Notes: generated by a model from the letters alone, not told the origin. DNA of 64,000 nucleotides from an uncultured Selenomonadales bacterium (GCA_900321035.1 ONUH01000002.1:124001-188000), one strand, 5' to 3'; shown: positions 51,210 to 59,989, counted from the first letter of the stretch. Program-made: numbers and translations.

Positions 51210-51748
51210 AGCAGAATTTCCGCTTTTCCGGCACCGGCGGGCAGGGCCTGATCACCGCCGGCATCATCCTCGCCGAGGCCGCGCTGCTCGACGGAAAGCT
51301 CGCCGTCCAGTCCCAGTCTTACGGGCCGGAAGCCCGGGGCGGCTCCTCCAAGGCCGAGGTCATCATTTCCGACGAGCCGATCCGGTTCGGCCGTGTCACG
51401 CACCCCGACACGCTCCTCGTCATGAGCCAGGAGGCGGCGGACAAATTCTCCGGCGACTGCGACGGGTCGAGCCTCATCATCACGGACAGCCTCTTCGTCG
51501 AGGAAGTCCGCGCCAAGGACGCGCGGCGCGTCGACCTCCCGATTACCCATACCGCCCGCGAGGCCTGCGGCAAACCGCTCTTCGCGAACATCGTCGCCCT
51601 CGGCGCCGTCGTCGAGCTGACGAAATGCGTGACGCCGGAGGCTCTGGAGCGCGCCGTACTGGACCGCGTGCCAAAGGGAACCGAGGACGCCAACAAAAAA
51701 GCCCTCGCCGCCGGCTACGAGCTGGCGAAAAAAGCCGGGGGAAAATAA
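51206..51748 (+). CDS. korC: 2-oxoacid:ferredoxin oxidoreductase gamma subunit
   Basis: A 180-residue gamma subunit with the glycine-rich FSGTGGQGLITAGIILAEAA and SQSYGPEARGGSSKAEVIISDEPI, both family signatures. Overlaps korB by 4 bases (ATGA) and ends the operon before a terminator. Confidence 0.94.
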   Translation: MKQNFRFSGTGGQGLITAGIILAEAALLDGKLAVQSQSYGPEARGGSSKAEVIISDEPIRFGRVTHPDTLLVMSQEAADKFSGDCDGSSLIITDSLFVEEVRAKDARRVDLPITHTAREACGKPLFANIVALGAVVELTKCVTPEALERAVLDRVPKGTEDANKKALAAGYELAKKAGGK

Positions 51749-51777
51749 GAGGACGGCAACTATTTGTCGTTTTCACT

Positions 51778-51809
51778 ATCGGCTCCCTCTTCGAGGGGGC
51801 CGATTTTTT
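51778..51809 (+). terminator. kor operon terminator
   Basis: ATCGGC-t-CCCTC / GAGGG-g-GCCGAT stem (51778-51804) followed by a run of T. Confidence 0.82.
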
Positions 51810-51841
51810 AATTTCATAAGAAAAAAGTTTTATTTTGGGTA

Positions 51842-51870
51842 TTGCAAAAAAGAACAAAGTTCTATATAAT
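51842..51870 (+). promoter_or_regulatory. promoter of the 42-residue-repeat protein gene
   Basis: TTGCAA (51842-51847), 17-bp spacer, TATAAT (51865-51870). The transcript has an approximately 95-base leader with a small hairpin GCATTT/AAATGC near 51892-51912. Confidence 0.68.
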
Positions 51871-51973
51871 GTGCACAAGGATAGGATAGGCATTTTGTCT
51901 AAAGAAATGCTTTGGGAGGGAACCTGCGGGCGCACGCACAGCCTTCCTGCAAGGATGAAAGCGAGGGATTATC

Positions 51974-52516
51974 ATGTCGATCGGAGGTATTTCCGGAGGG
52001 AACGGTTTTTTGCAGGTCAACAACGCAATTAACCAATTGGGGGAGCAAAAGGCTTCCATGCTGACCCAGCGCGGGAAAGCGATTACGGACGTGTCCAACT
52101 TCGGCAACGAGACAAAGCTCGGCCACAGTAAATTCCAGCAGGAAAACGAGAAAGTCCTGAACACCGGCGAGCAGAAGACTTCCATGCTGACTGCGCGCAG
52201 GAAAGCGATCACGGACGTGTCCAACTTCGGCAACGAGACGAAGCACGGCCACAGCGCATTCCAGCAGGCAAACGAGAAAGTCCTGAACACCGGCGAGCAG
52301 AAAACTTCCATGCTGTCAGGACGGGGCCGCGCCATCATGAACGTGTCGAATTTCGGCAACGAGGTCAAGATTGGCAAAGGAAAGTTCCAAAACCTGCAGA
52401 GCCAGGTCGCGCATGAAGGCCAGTCCAGCGTCTCCGCCGCGATGCGTTCCGCGAAGCAGGCCTACAATAAAGGCCGCGCGCCCATGGGAAAAGGCGGCGT
52501 CGATCTTTCCGAATAA
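51974..52516 (+). CDS. orphan protein with three tandem 42-residue repeats
   Basis: A 180-residue soluble, Gln/Asn/Lys-rich protein. After a 21-residue head come three 42-residue repeats of the form GEQKTSMLxxRxKAITDVSNFGNExKxGHSxFQQxNEKVLN (about 22-63, 64-105, 106-147), then a basic tail (SAAMRSAKQAYNKGRAPMGKGG). Repeats 1 and 2 are nearly identical in DNA, so the duplication is recent or maintained. No signal peptide or membrane segment. Helical prediction suggests an elongated or self-assembling protein. I do not recognise the family. Own promoter, SD GAGGG and a terminator; single-gene unit. Confidence 0.75.
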   Translation: MSIGGISGGNGFLQVNNAINQLGEQKASMLTQRGKAITDVSNFGNETKLGHSKFQQENEKVLNTGEQKTSMLTARRKAITDVSNFGNETKHGHSAFQQANEKVLNTGEQKTSMLSGRGRAIMNVSNFGNEVKIGKGKFQNLQSQVAHEGQSSVSAAMRSAKQAYNKGRAPMGKGGVDLSE

Positions 52517-52531
52517 CAACTGTAAAACGCA

Positions 52532-52564
52532 AAATCCCCGAACCGTTTGGTTCGGGGATTTTTT
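52532..52564 (+). terminator. terminator of the repeat-protein gene
   Basis: A 13-bp stem (AAATCCCCGAACC 52532-52544 / 52549-52561) with a 4-base loop, followed by T's. Confidence 0.85.
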
Positions 52565-52576
52565 CGCGGAATCCGT

Positions 52577-52617
52577 AAAAAACGGCTGCGTGCCGAAAAA
52601 ACACGCAGCCGTTTTTT
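52577..52617. terminator. bidirectional terminator
   Basis: AAAAAACGGCTGCGTG (52577-52592) pairs with 52602-52617; A and T tracts on both ends. On the minus strand it ends the gene at 52630-53073. Confidence 0.84.
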
Positions 52618-52629
52618 GTCAACGACCGG

Positions 52630-53073
52630 TCAGAAATACGAGCCCATGAAGCGCGCCGCCATCGCCGAAGCGTATGCCGTCTGAAACTTGCGGTTCAGCG
52701 CCATCATATCCGCCTGCGAGACGGAGCCCTTCATCACGCCGAGACTGTTCAGATGGTTGAGCATCGACACGTTCTGCGCCAGCGCGTTCAGCGCCTCCGT
52801 GCCGTGCTTGCCCTGGCGGCGCTCAATGTAACTCGAAATATACTTTTTCGGGTCGGCCTGCTCGCTCCAGAAGCTGTCCGCCAGCGCCAGCTTGTACTGC
52901 GCGATGTCCACCCGGTCCATCAGCTCGTCCCATTTTTTCTGTTCCTCTTCCATCTTCGCGAGAACTTCGCTGAACGAGTCCTTTTCTTCCGTCTGTTTTT
53001 CCGTCCTGCCAGAAGCGGTTTTCGCCGCCAGCGCCTGCAAAGCCGACAACGCGGCCATCGAGTCGACGCCCAT
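52630..53073 (-). CDS. uncharacterised helical protein
   Basis: A 147-residue cytoplasmic protein, mostly helical, with a charged segment (GRTEKQTEEKDSFSEVLAKMEEEQKKWDELMDRVD, about 25-60) likely forming a coiled coil, and an alanine/methionine-rich C-terminus. The ATG at 53073 is chosen because GGAGGA lies 6 bases upstream; the ATG at 53094 has a weak SD. Neighbour of the repeat protein (convergent). The size and composition recall flagellar hook or chaperone accessory proteins, but no motif supports that. Confidence 0.6.
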   Translation of the reverse strand: MGVDSMAALSALQALAAKTASGRTEKQTEEKDSFSEVLAKMEEEQKKWDELMDRVDIAQYKLALADSFWSEQADPKKYISSYIERRQGKHGTEALNALAQNVSMLNHLNSLGVMKGSVSQADMMALNRKFQTAYASAMAARFMGSYF

Positions 53074-53133
53074 ACCGATTCCTCCTGTCGCCATACTGTT
53101 TCTACTCTATATATCGGAGAAAACGCCAAAAAC

Positions 53134-54657
53134 TTAAACGGATTTTTCGCCTTCCGGTTCTGCCTCCGCCAGCGGCACCGTCAGGCATATCGTCGTGCCT
53201 TTCCCCGGCTCGCTTTCAAGATGGATGCCGATATCGTGGGTATCCGCGATCCATCGGGCGATGGACAGGCCGAGACCCGTGCCGCCCGCATGGACGTCAT
53301 CGCCGCTTTTCGTTCGGGACACGTCCACCCGGTAGAACCGGTCGAACACCTTGGCCTGATGCTCCGGGGCGATGCCGACGCCGTTGTCGCGCACTTCCAC
53401 GCGGAGCGCGTTCCCCGCCCGCCGCGAGGACAGCGTGATCGTCCCGCCGGCCGGCGTGTACTTGAACGCGTTCTCGATGAAAATGCGGAGCATTTGCCGC
53501 ATGATCACCTCGTCGGCGAAAATCACGCCCGGTTCGTTGGCTTCGAGGACCAGCGCGTGGTCGCCCTTGACGAGGTCGGCTTTCTTCGCCACGTCCGCCA
53601 GCAATTCCTGGAAATCGAGGGGCTCTTTTTTCAGCACCTGCCGCTTTTGATCGGCCCGCGCCAAAAACAGCAGCCGCTCGATCAGGGCTTTCATATTTTC
53701 CGCTTCAGTGCGGATGGCGGCTATGCCCTCGTCCAGCGTCTCCTCGTCCTCGCGGCCCCAGCGGCTCAGCATATCCGAATAGCCCAGCATGACCGTGACC
53801 GGCGTGCGCAGCTCATGGGAAGCGTCGGAAACGAACCGCCGCTGCTGCTCAAATCCGGATTCCAAGCGGTCCAGCATATGGTTGATGGTCTGCACCAGCT
53901 CCGAAAGCTCGTCCTTCGCGGGCGGCAGCTCCACGCGGCGGCTCAGGTCGGAAACCTCGATGGCCCGGGCGGCCTCGGTGATGGCGCGGATCGGCGCCAG
54001 CGCTCGGCGGCTCACATAGTAGCAGGCACAGAGGGCCAGGACGACGCCCAGCAGGTTCGTCAGCAGCAGCCCGTGCCCCAGCGAGCGCAGGAAATCGCGT
54101 TCCGCCGTAATCATGCGGATGAAATGAAGCTGATACGCCTTTCCGCGCCAGTTCAGCGTCATCGGCTCGTAGTACATATAGAAATTGTCGAAGCGCGAGA
54201 CCTGCATTTCCTCGTTCGCCCAAAAAGGCGGATCGGGAATGATATGGGAAGATACTTCCTCCACCGTCGGATAGTGGATCGCGCTGTCGAAGATTTTCCG
54301 CCCGTCGGCGTCCACGACCCGGAGCACCACCCCCGGCGTCAGCACGCCTTCCCGGTACAGCAGCCGCAGGAACGGCGGCGGCGGCACCCAGTCGGGGTTT
54401 TGCCGAAGCGCCCATTCTTTCGCCTCCGGTGGCAGCGGCTCCGGCAGTTCCTCGTCCCGCATGACCTCCGAGCGCTCCATGGAGCGGCGCACCTCCGTGA
54501 TGCTGTGCTGCAGATCCATTTCCGCCTGATGATAGACGGAGAAATAAAGGCCCGCAATGGTCAAAAGGCTCGTCAGCAACAAAATGCCGATCAGGATCAC
54601 CGCGTTGACCAGCATCAGCTTCGTCGAGACGCGCAGGCTCTTAATCTTTGATGACAT
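53134..54657 (-). CDS. sensor histidine kinase
   Basis: A 507-residue two-component kinase: TM1 (about 13-40), a periplasmic sensor region (41-190), TM2 (196-216), HAMP (217-270), the H-box FVSDASHELRTPV (His281) and the ATPase domain with FIENAFKYTP, VEVRDNGVGI and GGTGLGLSIA. This is the ArlS/EnvZ-like architecture. Its start overlaps the response regulator stop by 17 bases. The ligand of the periplasmic domain is unknown. Confidence 0.93.
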   Translation of the reverse strand: MSSKIKSLRVSTKLMLVNAVILIGILLLTSLLTIAGLYFSVYHQAEMDLQHSITEVRRSMERSEVMRDEELPEPLPPEAKEWALRQNPDWVPPPPFLRLLYREGVLTPGVVLRVVDADGRKIFDSAIHYPTVEEVSSHIIPDPPFWANEEMQVSRFDNFYMYYEPMTLNWRGKAYQLHFIRMITAERDFLRSLGHGLLLTNLLGVVLALCACYYVSRRALAPIRAITEAARAIEVSDLSRRVELPPAKDELSELVQTINHMLDRLESGFEQQRRFVSDASHELRTPVTVMLGYSDMLSRWGREDEETLDEGIAAIRTEAENMKALIERLLFLARADQKRQVLKKEPLDFQELLADVAKKADLVKGDHALVLEANEPGVIFADEVIMRQMLRIFIENAFKYTPAGGTITLSSRRAGNALRVEVRDNGVGIAPEHQAKVFDRFYRVDVSRTKSGDDVHAGGTGLGLSIARWIADTHDIGIHLESEPGKGTTICLTVPLAEAEPEGEKSV

Positions 54658-55330
54658 ACCCTACGCCCCGCATCGTGTGGATGTATTTCTCGCCGAACCG
54701 TTCGTCGATCTTGGCCCGCAGATAGCGGATGTAGACGTCCACCACGTTCGTATCGCCGATGTAGTCGTAGCCCCAGACCGTCGAAAGGATCTGGTCCCGG
54801 GACAGCACCGTGCGCTTGTTGCGGAGCAAATACTCCAAAAGCTGGTATTCCTTTTTCGTCAGCTCCACCGGCTCCCCCTTGACCTTCACCTCGTACCGCT
54901 CCGGGTACATCACGAGGTCCCGCGTCACGAGGATCTCCCCGTCCGCGGCAGGCTCCGCCGGCTTGTGCGCCCGAAGCACCGCGCGGATGCGGGCTAAAAG
55001 CTCCTCGATGGCGAAGGGCTTCGTGATATAGTCGTTGGCCCCGATGTCGAGCCCGTGCACCTTGTCCTCCAAATCGTCCTTCGCCGTCAGCATGATGATC
55101 GGCACGTCCGACAGCTTGCGGATGTTTTGACAGATTGTCAGCCCGTCCATCTCCGGCAGCATCAGGTCCAAGAGCACCAAATCATAGTTCTCCTGCAATA
55201 TCCGTTCATAAGCGCGCCGCCCGTTGGACTCCGTCGCCGCCAGGAATCCCTCGTGCTCCAGCTCCATCTGCAAAAACCGCGCGATGCGCTTTTCGTCTTC
55301 CACGATCAGTAACCGCGTCTTTTCTTCCAT
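54641..55330 (-). CDS. OmpR-family response regulator
   Basis: A 229-residue regulator: receiver domain with acidic pocket IVEDE, phosphoacceptor Asp55 ([11 protein letters not shown]) and TKPF, then a winged-helix DNA-binding domain ([51 protein letters not shown]). Closest in look to ArlR/CssR-type regulators. The ATG follows GGGAGGGA. Operon with the kinase downstream; target genes are unknown. Confidence 0.95.
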   Translation of the reverse strand: MEEKTRLLIVEDEKRIARFLQMELEHEGFLAATESNGRRAYERILQENYDLVLLDLMLPEMDGLTICQNIRKLSDVPIIMLTAKDDLEDKVHGLDIGANDYITKPFAIEELLARIRAVLRAHKPAEPAADGEILVTRDLVMYPERYEVKVKGEPVELTKKEYQLLEYLLRNKRTVLSRDQILSTVWGYDYIGDTNVVDVYIRYLRAKIDERFGEKYIHTMRGVGYVIKD

Positions 55331-55436
55331 CGCTATCCCTCCCGTCCTGTTCTTCGCTTTTTATCTTATCGTTTCTTTCGGGAAAAGGGAAGTGTTTCCC
55401 GCGACTTTTAAGGCATTTTTAAGAAAAACACGGGTG

Positions 55437-55445
55437 TGCTATAAT
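55437..55445 (+). promoter_or_regulatory. extended -10 promoter of ung
   Basis: TG at 55437-55438 one base before TATAAT (55440-55445), 28 bp before the ung start. Confidence 0.6.
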
Positions 55446-55472
55446 GGAAGAAGTGAAAAGGGGCTTGATACT

Positions 55473-56147
55473 ATGGAAATCTTTCACAACGACTGGGCGA
55501 ATTATTTGAACGAGGAATTGCAGCAACCTTACTACCGCGAACTGCGCGCGTTCCTGATTCAGGAATACCGCACGACGCGCGTTTATCCCGACATGTACTC
55601 GATCTTCAACGCGCTGCACTACACCAGCTACGCCGACACGAAAGTGGTCATCCTCGGGCAGGACCCCTACCACGGGCCGGGACAGGCTCACGGGCTGAGC
55701 TTCTCCGTGCAGCCCGGCGTCGCCCCTCCCCCTTCCCTGTTGAACATCTTCAAGGAGCTGGCTTCCGACCTCGGCTGCCGTGTGCCGAACAACGGCTGCC
55801 TGAAGCCGTGGGCCGACCAGGGCGTGCTGCTTCTGAACACGGTGCTGACCGTGCGGGAGCATCAGGCCAATTCCCATCACGGCCGCGGCTGGGAAATCTT
55901 CACCGACAAGATCATTTCCCTCTTGAACGAACGGGAGAAGCCCATGGCCTTCATTCTCTGGGGCAGCCCCGCCCGGAAAAAGAAAGCCATGATCACGAAT
56001 CCCCGTCATTTCATCGTGGAGTCCACGCACCCCAGCCCGTTTTCGGCGAGCAACGGCTTTTTCGGCAGCCGCCCGTTTTCAAAAGTAAACGCATTTTTAG
56101 AAAAAATAGGAGAAAAGCCTATCAACTGGCAACTCCCTGACCTATAA
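55473..56147 (+). CDS. ung: uracil-DNA glycosylase
   Basis: A 224-residue family 1 UDG that removes uracil from DNA. Motifs: the catalytic water-activating GQDPYHG (Asp64), [21 protein letters not shown], and the DNA-intercalating HPSPFSA. The ATG at 55473 is used; the frame runs upstream across the promoter without a start signal. Full length. Confidence 0.97.
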   Translation: MEIFHNDWANYLNEELQQPYYRELRAFLIQEYRTTRVYPDMYSIFNALHYTSYADTKVVILGQDPYHGPGQAHGLSFSVQPGVAPPPSLLNIFKELASDLGCRVPNNGCLKPWADQGVLLLNTVLTVREHQANSHHGRGWEIFTDKIISLLNEREKPMAFILWGSPARKKKAMITNPRHFIVESTHPSPFSASNGFFGSRPFSKVNAFLEKIGEKPINWQLPDL

Positions 56148-56196
56148 TCTCCCTTAATATGGGCCGAAAGGCACAATTTCCTCTCCTGCCATTCTG

Positions 56197-56205
56197 TGGT
56201 ATAAT
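56197..56205 (+). promoter_or_regulatory. extended -10 promoter of the M23 peptidase gene
   Basis: TG (56197-56198) one base before TATAAT (56200-56205). A perfect 8-bp hairpin (GCGGACGA 56220-56227 / TCGTCCGC 56233-56240) follows in the 5' UTR. Confidence 0.58.
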
Positions 56206-56287
56206 GTGAATACTTCGCGGCGGACGATGGGGTCGTCCGCTTACGTTTCTAAGTATATGCAACAGGACGTTTTTGGGGGCGTTATCT

Positions 56288-57241
56288 TTGGATCATCGTT
56301 CATCATCGGACGAGAATCGGGAATACCTGATCAAGATTATTCCCGATAAAGGCGAAAAGATGCACAGCATCCGCCTGCCGATGCATTTGATTAAATACGG
56401 CGCGGCTTCCTGCGCGGCGGCCGCCGTTCTCTTTGTCGGTTCCTTCGGCTTTTCCGTTTACAGCGCGTTCACCGCGGCCAGCGACAAGCAGGAGCTTCAC
56501 GATTTGCGCACCGTGAACGCGACGCAGCAGGAGCAGCTCACGCAGCTGGCCAAGAAAGCCAACGAGCTGCAGGATGAAATGGAAAAAGTAAACGAGATCG
56601 AGCAGGAGCTTCGGCAGATGGCCGGCGCCGCGCCTGCGGAAGAACCGCAGGACGTCTCGGCCCAGCCCGCTGCTCCTTCCGGAGAGTCTTTCGACGGTCA
56701 GGGCGGTCCGTGGATCGAGCCCAGCGTGAGCCACGTGAACAACGCGCTGGACAATATCCGCAATCGCCTCGCGTACAGCCGGGCCAATTTAGAGAATGTC
56801 CGCGAAGCGCTCAAAGAGCAGCAGCGGGTCATCGGCTATCAGAACCAACTTTCCGCAGCCCTGCCTTCCCTTTGGCCGGCCAGCGGCGAAGTCAGCTCGC
56901 CCTTCGGCCTGCGCTGGGGCGGTTCGGATTTCCATCCGGGCATCGACATCGCCAACGACTACGGCACGCCCATCGTGGCGGCGGCGTCCGGCACGGTGAC
57001 GGCGGCGGGCTGGAATTCCGGCGGATACGGCAACATGGTGGACATCGATCACGGGAACGGCATTTGGACGCGTTACGGTCATGCCGAAGCGGTGGTCGTC
57101 ACCGTCGGCGAGACGGTGCAGAAAGGCCAGCTGATCGCCTATATGGGCAGCACCGGGTTCTCCACCGGGCCGCACGTCCATTACGAAGTACACGCCAACG
57201 GCGAGCTTGTCAATCCGATTCTCTATTTGGGCGGCGAGTAA
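56288..57241 (+). CDS. M23 (LytM) peptidoglycan endopeptidase, membrane-anchored
   Basis: A 317-residue bitopic protein: short cytoplasmic N-terminus, TM helix (about 34-60), periplasmic coiled coil (70-120, TQQEQLTQLAKKANELQDEMEKVNEIEQEL), a linker, a second helical stretch and a C-terminal LytM domain with FHPGIDIAND (His and Asp zinc ligands) and GPHVHYE (HxH). All four zinc ligands are present, so it should be active. The start is a TTG at 56288, 8 bases after GGGGG. The bactofilin gene follows directly, a conserved pairing in cell-shape control. Confidence 0.9.
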   Translation: MDHRSSSDENREYLIKIIPDKGEKMHSIRLPMHLIKYGAASCAAAAVLFVGSFGFSVYSAFTAASDKQELHDLRTVNATQQEQLTQLAKKANELQDEMEKVNEIEQELRQMAGAAPAEEPQDVSAQPAAPSGESFDGQGGPWIEPSVSHVNNALDNIRNRLAYSRANLENVREALKEQQRVIGYQNQLSAALPSLWPASGEVSSPFGLRWGGSDFHPGIDIANDYGTPIVAAASGTVTAAGWNSGGYGNMVDIDHGNGIWTRYGHAEAVVVTVGETVQKGQLIAYMGSTGFSTGPHVHYEVHANGELVNPILYLGGE

Positions 57242-57295
57242 AGGCACGTTATCAAAATAACTTCCTATAGGCAAATGGGAAAGAGGCGTCACAGT

Positions 57296-57700
57296 ATGTT
57301 TGGAAGCGTAAAAAAACATGTGGATAATCCCGCAGGGGATATCGAAACGATTATCGGGAAGGGCACCACGATCACAGGCAAGCTGAAAAGCATGGGAAAT
57401 ATCCGCATTGACGGAACCGTCGACGGCGGCGTAACCGTTTCGGGCGACGCGGTCATCGGCGAGAGCGGCTCCGTGAAGGGCGACGTCAAAGCGGGGAACC
57501 TGACCATCGCGGGCACCGTTACGGGAAACGTGGACTGCGACGGCAATCTCAGCATCCATGCCACGGGGCAGCTCATCGGAGACGTCCGCGTGCACAGTCT
57601 GAACATCGCCGACGGCGGCATATTCAAAGGCCGCAGCGAAATGGACACCCGCTTCGGGACGAATGTTTCCACAGCGCCGACGTTTTCCCCCGCATCGTAA
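57296..57700 (+). CDS. bactofilin
   Basis: A 134-residue polymer-forming protein: an unstructured head, a right-handed beta-helix of glycine-spaced strands (ETIIGKGTTITGKLKSMGNIRIDGTVDGGVTVSGDAVIG...LIGDVRVHSLNIADGGIFKGRSEM, about 22-118) and a short tail. It should form cytoplasmic, membrane-associated filaments that position the M23 hydrolase encoded upstream. The ATG at 57296 has AGAGG at suitable spacing; the in-frame ATG at 57275 lies upstream of the SD. Confidence 0.92.
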   Translation: MFGSVKKHVDNPAGDIETIIGKGTTITGKLKSMGNIRIDGTVDGGVTVSGDAVIGESGSVKGDVKAGNLTIAGTVTGNVDCDGNLSIHATGQLIGDVRVHSLNIADGGIFKGRSEMDTRFGTNVSTAPTFSPAS

Positions 57701-57724
57701 AACTATCACAGCAGGAAAAGGCAG

Positions 57725-57753
57725 CCGCCGCACGATTATGTGCGGCGGTTTTC
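57725..57753 (+). terminator. terminator after the bactofilin gene
   Basis: CCGCCGCAC (57725-57733) pairs with GTGCGGCGG (57740-57748), followed by TTTTC. Confidence 0.78.
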
Positions 57754-57756
57754 TGT

Positions 57757-57785
57757 TTGACAGTCCCGCGCCATACTTATATAAT
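57757..57785 (+). promoter_or_regulatory. serS promoter
   Basis: Consensus TTGACA (57757-57762), 17-bp spacer, TATAAT (57780-57785). It gives a leader of about 200 bases before serS. Confidence 0.85.
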
Positions 57786-57827
57786 TAAAATAATTTTTAC
57801 AGGACAAAATCGGGAGCCGATGAATAA

Positions 57828-57991
57828 GTCAAGTCGTGCCCCTGCCTAGGAATTTTTTCGTCAGGCAAGAAAAAGTGCTCGAAGTCGTAGCCGGGGCGCT
57901 ACGTCGAGAGCACTTTGCCGCCGCATGACGGAAAAAGGCCCGGCAGAGGCGCGGCGGGACTTGTTCAGCGGCTCCCACAGGGGGCTTTTTT
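57828..57991 (+). ncRNA. structured leader RNA of serS, shared with sstT
   Basis: P2 pairs CTGCC (57842-57846) with GGCAG (57942-57946); P3 is TTTTT/AAAAA around CGTCAGGCAAG; P1 is AAGTC/GACTT (57831-57835, 57958-57962). Compared with the sstT copy it carries an extra arm (AAGTGCTC/GAGCACTT 57873-57880 with 57908-57915; CGTAGC/GCTACG inside). GGGACTTGTTCAG follows, then GCTCCC/GGGGGC (57971-57976, 57980-57985) that hides the serS SD AGGGGG and ends in six T. No T-box sequence. Confidence 0.6.
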
Positions 57992-59269
57992 ATGCTGGAC
58001 ATGAAATTTGTACGCGACCATTTGGACGAAGTGCAGGCGATGCTGGAGCGCCGCCACAACCCGATGAAGCTGGACGACTTTAAGGAATTGGAAAAGCGCC
58101 GCCGGGAAATCCTCGGCGAAGTCGAAGGACTGAAAGGAAAGCGCAACGCGGCGTCGAAAGAAATCAGCGTGATGAAGAAGAACGGCGAGAACGCCGACGC
58201 GCTGGTGGCTGAGATGCGCGCGGTCGGCGACAAGATCGCGGCTCTCGACGGCGAGCTGAAGGAGACGGAAGGCAAGCTGCACGACCTCCTGCTCCGCATC
58301 CCGAACATGCCGAAGGAAGACGTGCCGCTGGGCGTAGACGACAACGACAATCCCGAGCTTCGCAAATGGGGCGAGCCGCGCAAATTCGACTTCGAGCCGA
58401 AGGCGCATTGGGACGTGGGCGAAGGCCTCGGCGTCCTCGACGCGGAACGCGCGGCGAAGGTTTCCGGCGCGCGGTTCACGTTCTACGTCGGCCTGGGCGC
58501 TCGCCTCGAACGCGCCTGCATCAATTTCATGATGGACCTCCACGCGAAGCAGGGCTACACGGAAATGCTCGCGCCTTACATCGTCAGCCGGGACAGCATG
58601 ATCGGCACCGGGCAGCTCCCGAAATTCGCCGAAGACATGTTCAAGCTGGAAGGCCTCGATTCCTACCTCGTGCCGACGGCAGAGGTGCCGGCCACGAATT
58701 TCCATCGCGAGGAAATCATCGACGGCGCGAAACTGCCTGAGCATTACACGGTTTACACGGCGAGCTTCCGCGCCGAGGCGGGCAGCGCGGGCCGCGACAC
58801 CCGCGGGCTGATCCGCCAGCATCAGTTCAACAAGGTCGAGCTGATCATGTTCGAGAAGCCGGAAAACTCCTGGGCGGCCCTGGAACAGATGGTGGACAAC
58901 GCCGAGGAAGTGCTGCGCCAGCTTGAGCTCCCCTATCACGTCGTAACGCTCTGCACCGGCGACATGGGCTTCACTTCCGCGAAGACCTACGACATCGAAG
59001 TCTGGTTCCCGAGCCAGAACCGCTACCGGGAAATCTCGTCCTGCTCCAACTGCCTCGACTTCCAGGCGCGCCGCGCGAACATCAAGTTCCGCCGCACGCC
59101 GAAGGACAAGCCGGAGTTCTGCCACACGCTGAACGGCTCCGGTCTCGCGGTGGGCCGCACCGTCGCCGCGATTCTCGAAAACTATCAGCAGGAAGACGGC
59201 TCCGTCGTCGTGCCGAAGGTTCTCGTTCCGTACATGGGCGGCGAGACGGTCATCAAGAAGCTGGAATAA
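57992..59269 (+). CDS. serS: seryl-tRNA synthetase
   Basis: A 425-residue class II synthetase. A two-helix coiled coil (about 28-100) that grips tRNA-Ser precedes the catalytic core; motif 2 [25 protein letters not shown] and motif 3 [17 protein letters not shown] are clear, as is [10 protein letters not shown] for serine binding. The ATG at 57992 is 8 bases after AGGGGG, which is embedded in a hairpin. Expression is probably controlled by the preceding leader RNA. Confidence 0.97.
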   Translation: MLDMKFVRDHLDEVQAMLERRHNPMKLDDFKELEKRRREILGEVEGLKGKRNAASKEISVMKKNGENADALVAEMRAVGDKIAALDGELKETEGKLHDLLLRIPNMPKEDVPLGVDDNDNPELRKWGEPRKFDFEPKAHWDVGEGLGVLDAERAAKVSGARFTFYVGLGARLERACINFMMDLHAKQGYTEMLAPYIVSRDSMIGTGQLPKFAEDMFKLEGLDSYLVPTAEVPATNFHREEIIDGAKLPEHYTVYTASFRAEAGSAGRDTRGLIRQHQFNKVELIMFEKPENSWAALEQMVDNAEEVLRQLELPYHVVTLCTGDMGFTSAKTYDIEVWFPSQNRYREISSCSNCLDFQARRANIKFRRTPKDKPEFCHTLNGSGLAVGRTVAAILENYQQEDGSVVVPKVLVPYMGGETVIKKLE

Positions 59270-59288
59270 CGCCCCAATACAGAGTCAT

Positions 59289-59330
59289 AATCCGTGCCAT
59301 TCCTCGTAAGACGAAGGGCACGGATTTTTT
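59289..59330 (+). terminator. serS terminator
   Basis: AATCCGTGCC (59289-59298) pairs with GGCACGGATT (59317-59326), followed by T's. Confidence 0.83.
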
Positions 59331-59359
59331 GTGCCTTTTGTCGAAATTTCAAAAAATTT

Positions 59360-59388
59360 TTGCTTTTCGTTTGCCGTTTTCCTATAAT
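59360..59388 (+). promoter_or_regulatory. promoter of the small membrane protein gene
   Basis: TTGCTT (59360-59365), 17-bp spacer, TATAAT (59383-59388). Confidence 0.65.
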
Positions 59389-59419
59389 AGAAGCGAGAAT
59401 GATGCTTGGGGGTTCGTTT

Positions 59420-59797
59420 ATGCAAAAATTGGCTGTGGCCTTCGCCGCGTCGCTTATCGTCTGCCTTGTCAGCATGTACGTCAATTATCAGGCCTATCAA
59501 GAAAGACACTATATGGAATGGAGCTATCGAAGCCACGGCGGCGAGATCACCATCGAGTTCGCCCCCGGCTGGCATTCGGTGCATATTTACGCGATGTCGT
59601 CAGAGGACCAGGACTCCCACAAGCTGGTATTCTCGCCTGCGCTCCTCGCAGTCTCTCTGTTCGTGCTCACGCTGGCCGGCCGGGCGGTGCTCGCGATATA
59701 TTCCACCGGCGAACCGATCAAGGACTTTTTCATCCTTCTCGCCTGCTATGTGGCCGTCTTGCTCGGCTATCTGGTCTACGACGAGCTGCGGGATTAG
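59420..59797 (+). CDS. small membrane protein, unknown function
   Basis: A 125-residue protein with three hydrophobic segments (about 5-25, 72-92, 98-118) and a periplasmic loop (YQERHYMEWSYRSHGGEITIEFAPGWHSVHIYAMSS) between the first two. The ATG at 59420 has GGGGG 7 bases upstream; the frame is open further upstream, over the promoter, which excludes a longer protein. No family recognised. Confidence 0.65.
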   Translation: MQKLAVAFAASLIVCLVSMYVNYQAYQERHYMEWSYRSHGGEITIEFAPGWHSVHIYAMSSEDQDSHKLVFSPALLAVSLFVLTLAGRAVLAIYSTGEPIKDFFILLACYVAVLLGYLVYDELRD

Positions 59798-59887
59798 TTT
59801 TGGGCAACATTCCCCTTGAGGTGTCACCCGAAACGCGCCGATAAACTAAACGTATTGATGATGTATTAATGCAACATTACAAGACCT

Positions 59888-59957
59888 CACCCACCGCTTA
59901 CGCGGTCCCCTGTCCAGGGAGTCCACTGGACTCCCGCGCAAAGCGCCCCCATGGGGG
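59888..59957. repeat. intergenic palindrome cluster
   Basis: ACCGC/GCGGT (near 59893-59906), GGGAGTCCA/TGGACTCCC (59917-59925, 59927-59935) and CCCCCATGGGGG (59946-59957) follow one another in the gap before the secreted-protein gene. No T-run. Confidence 0.55.
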
Positions 59958-59989
59958 AGGGCAAGGAACATACTAAAGGAGGAAACGAC

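Noticed and set aside
51974-52400. CRISPR-like array
   Set aside because: The 126-bp periodicity is coding repeats in frame with no spacer structure.
52753-54651. 632-codon plus-strand frame
   Set aside because: Shadow of the histidine kinase gene; Arg/His/Gln-rich low-information translation.
57828-57991. serS leader as a serine T-box
   Set aside because: No AGGGTGGNACCGCG-type T-box, no TGGN bulge pairing to the tRNA end and no specifier-loop layout; the pheA leader in the same window shows what a T-box looks like here.
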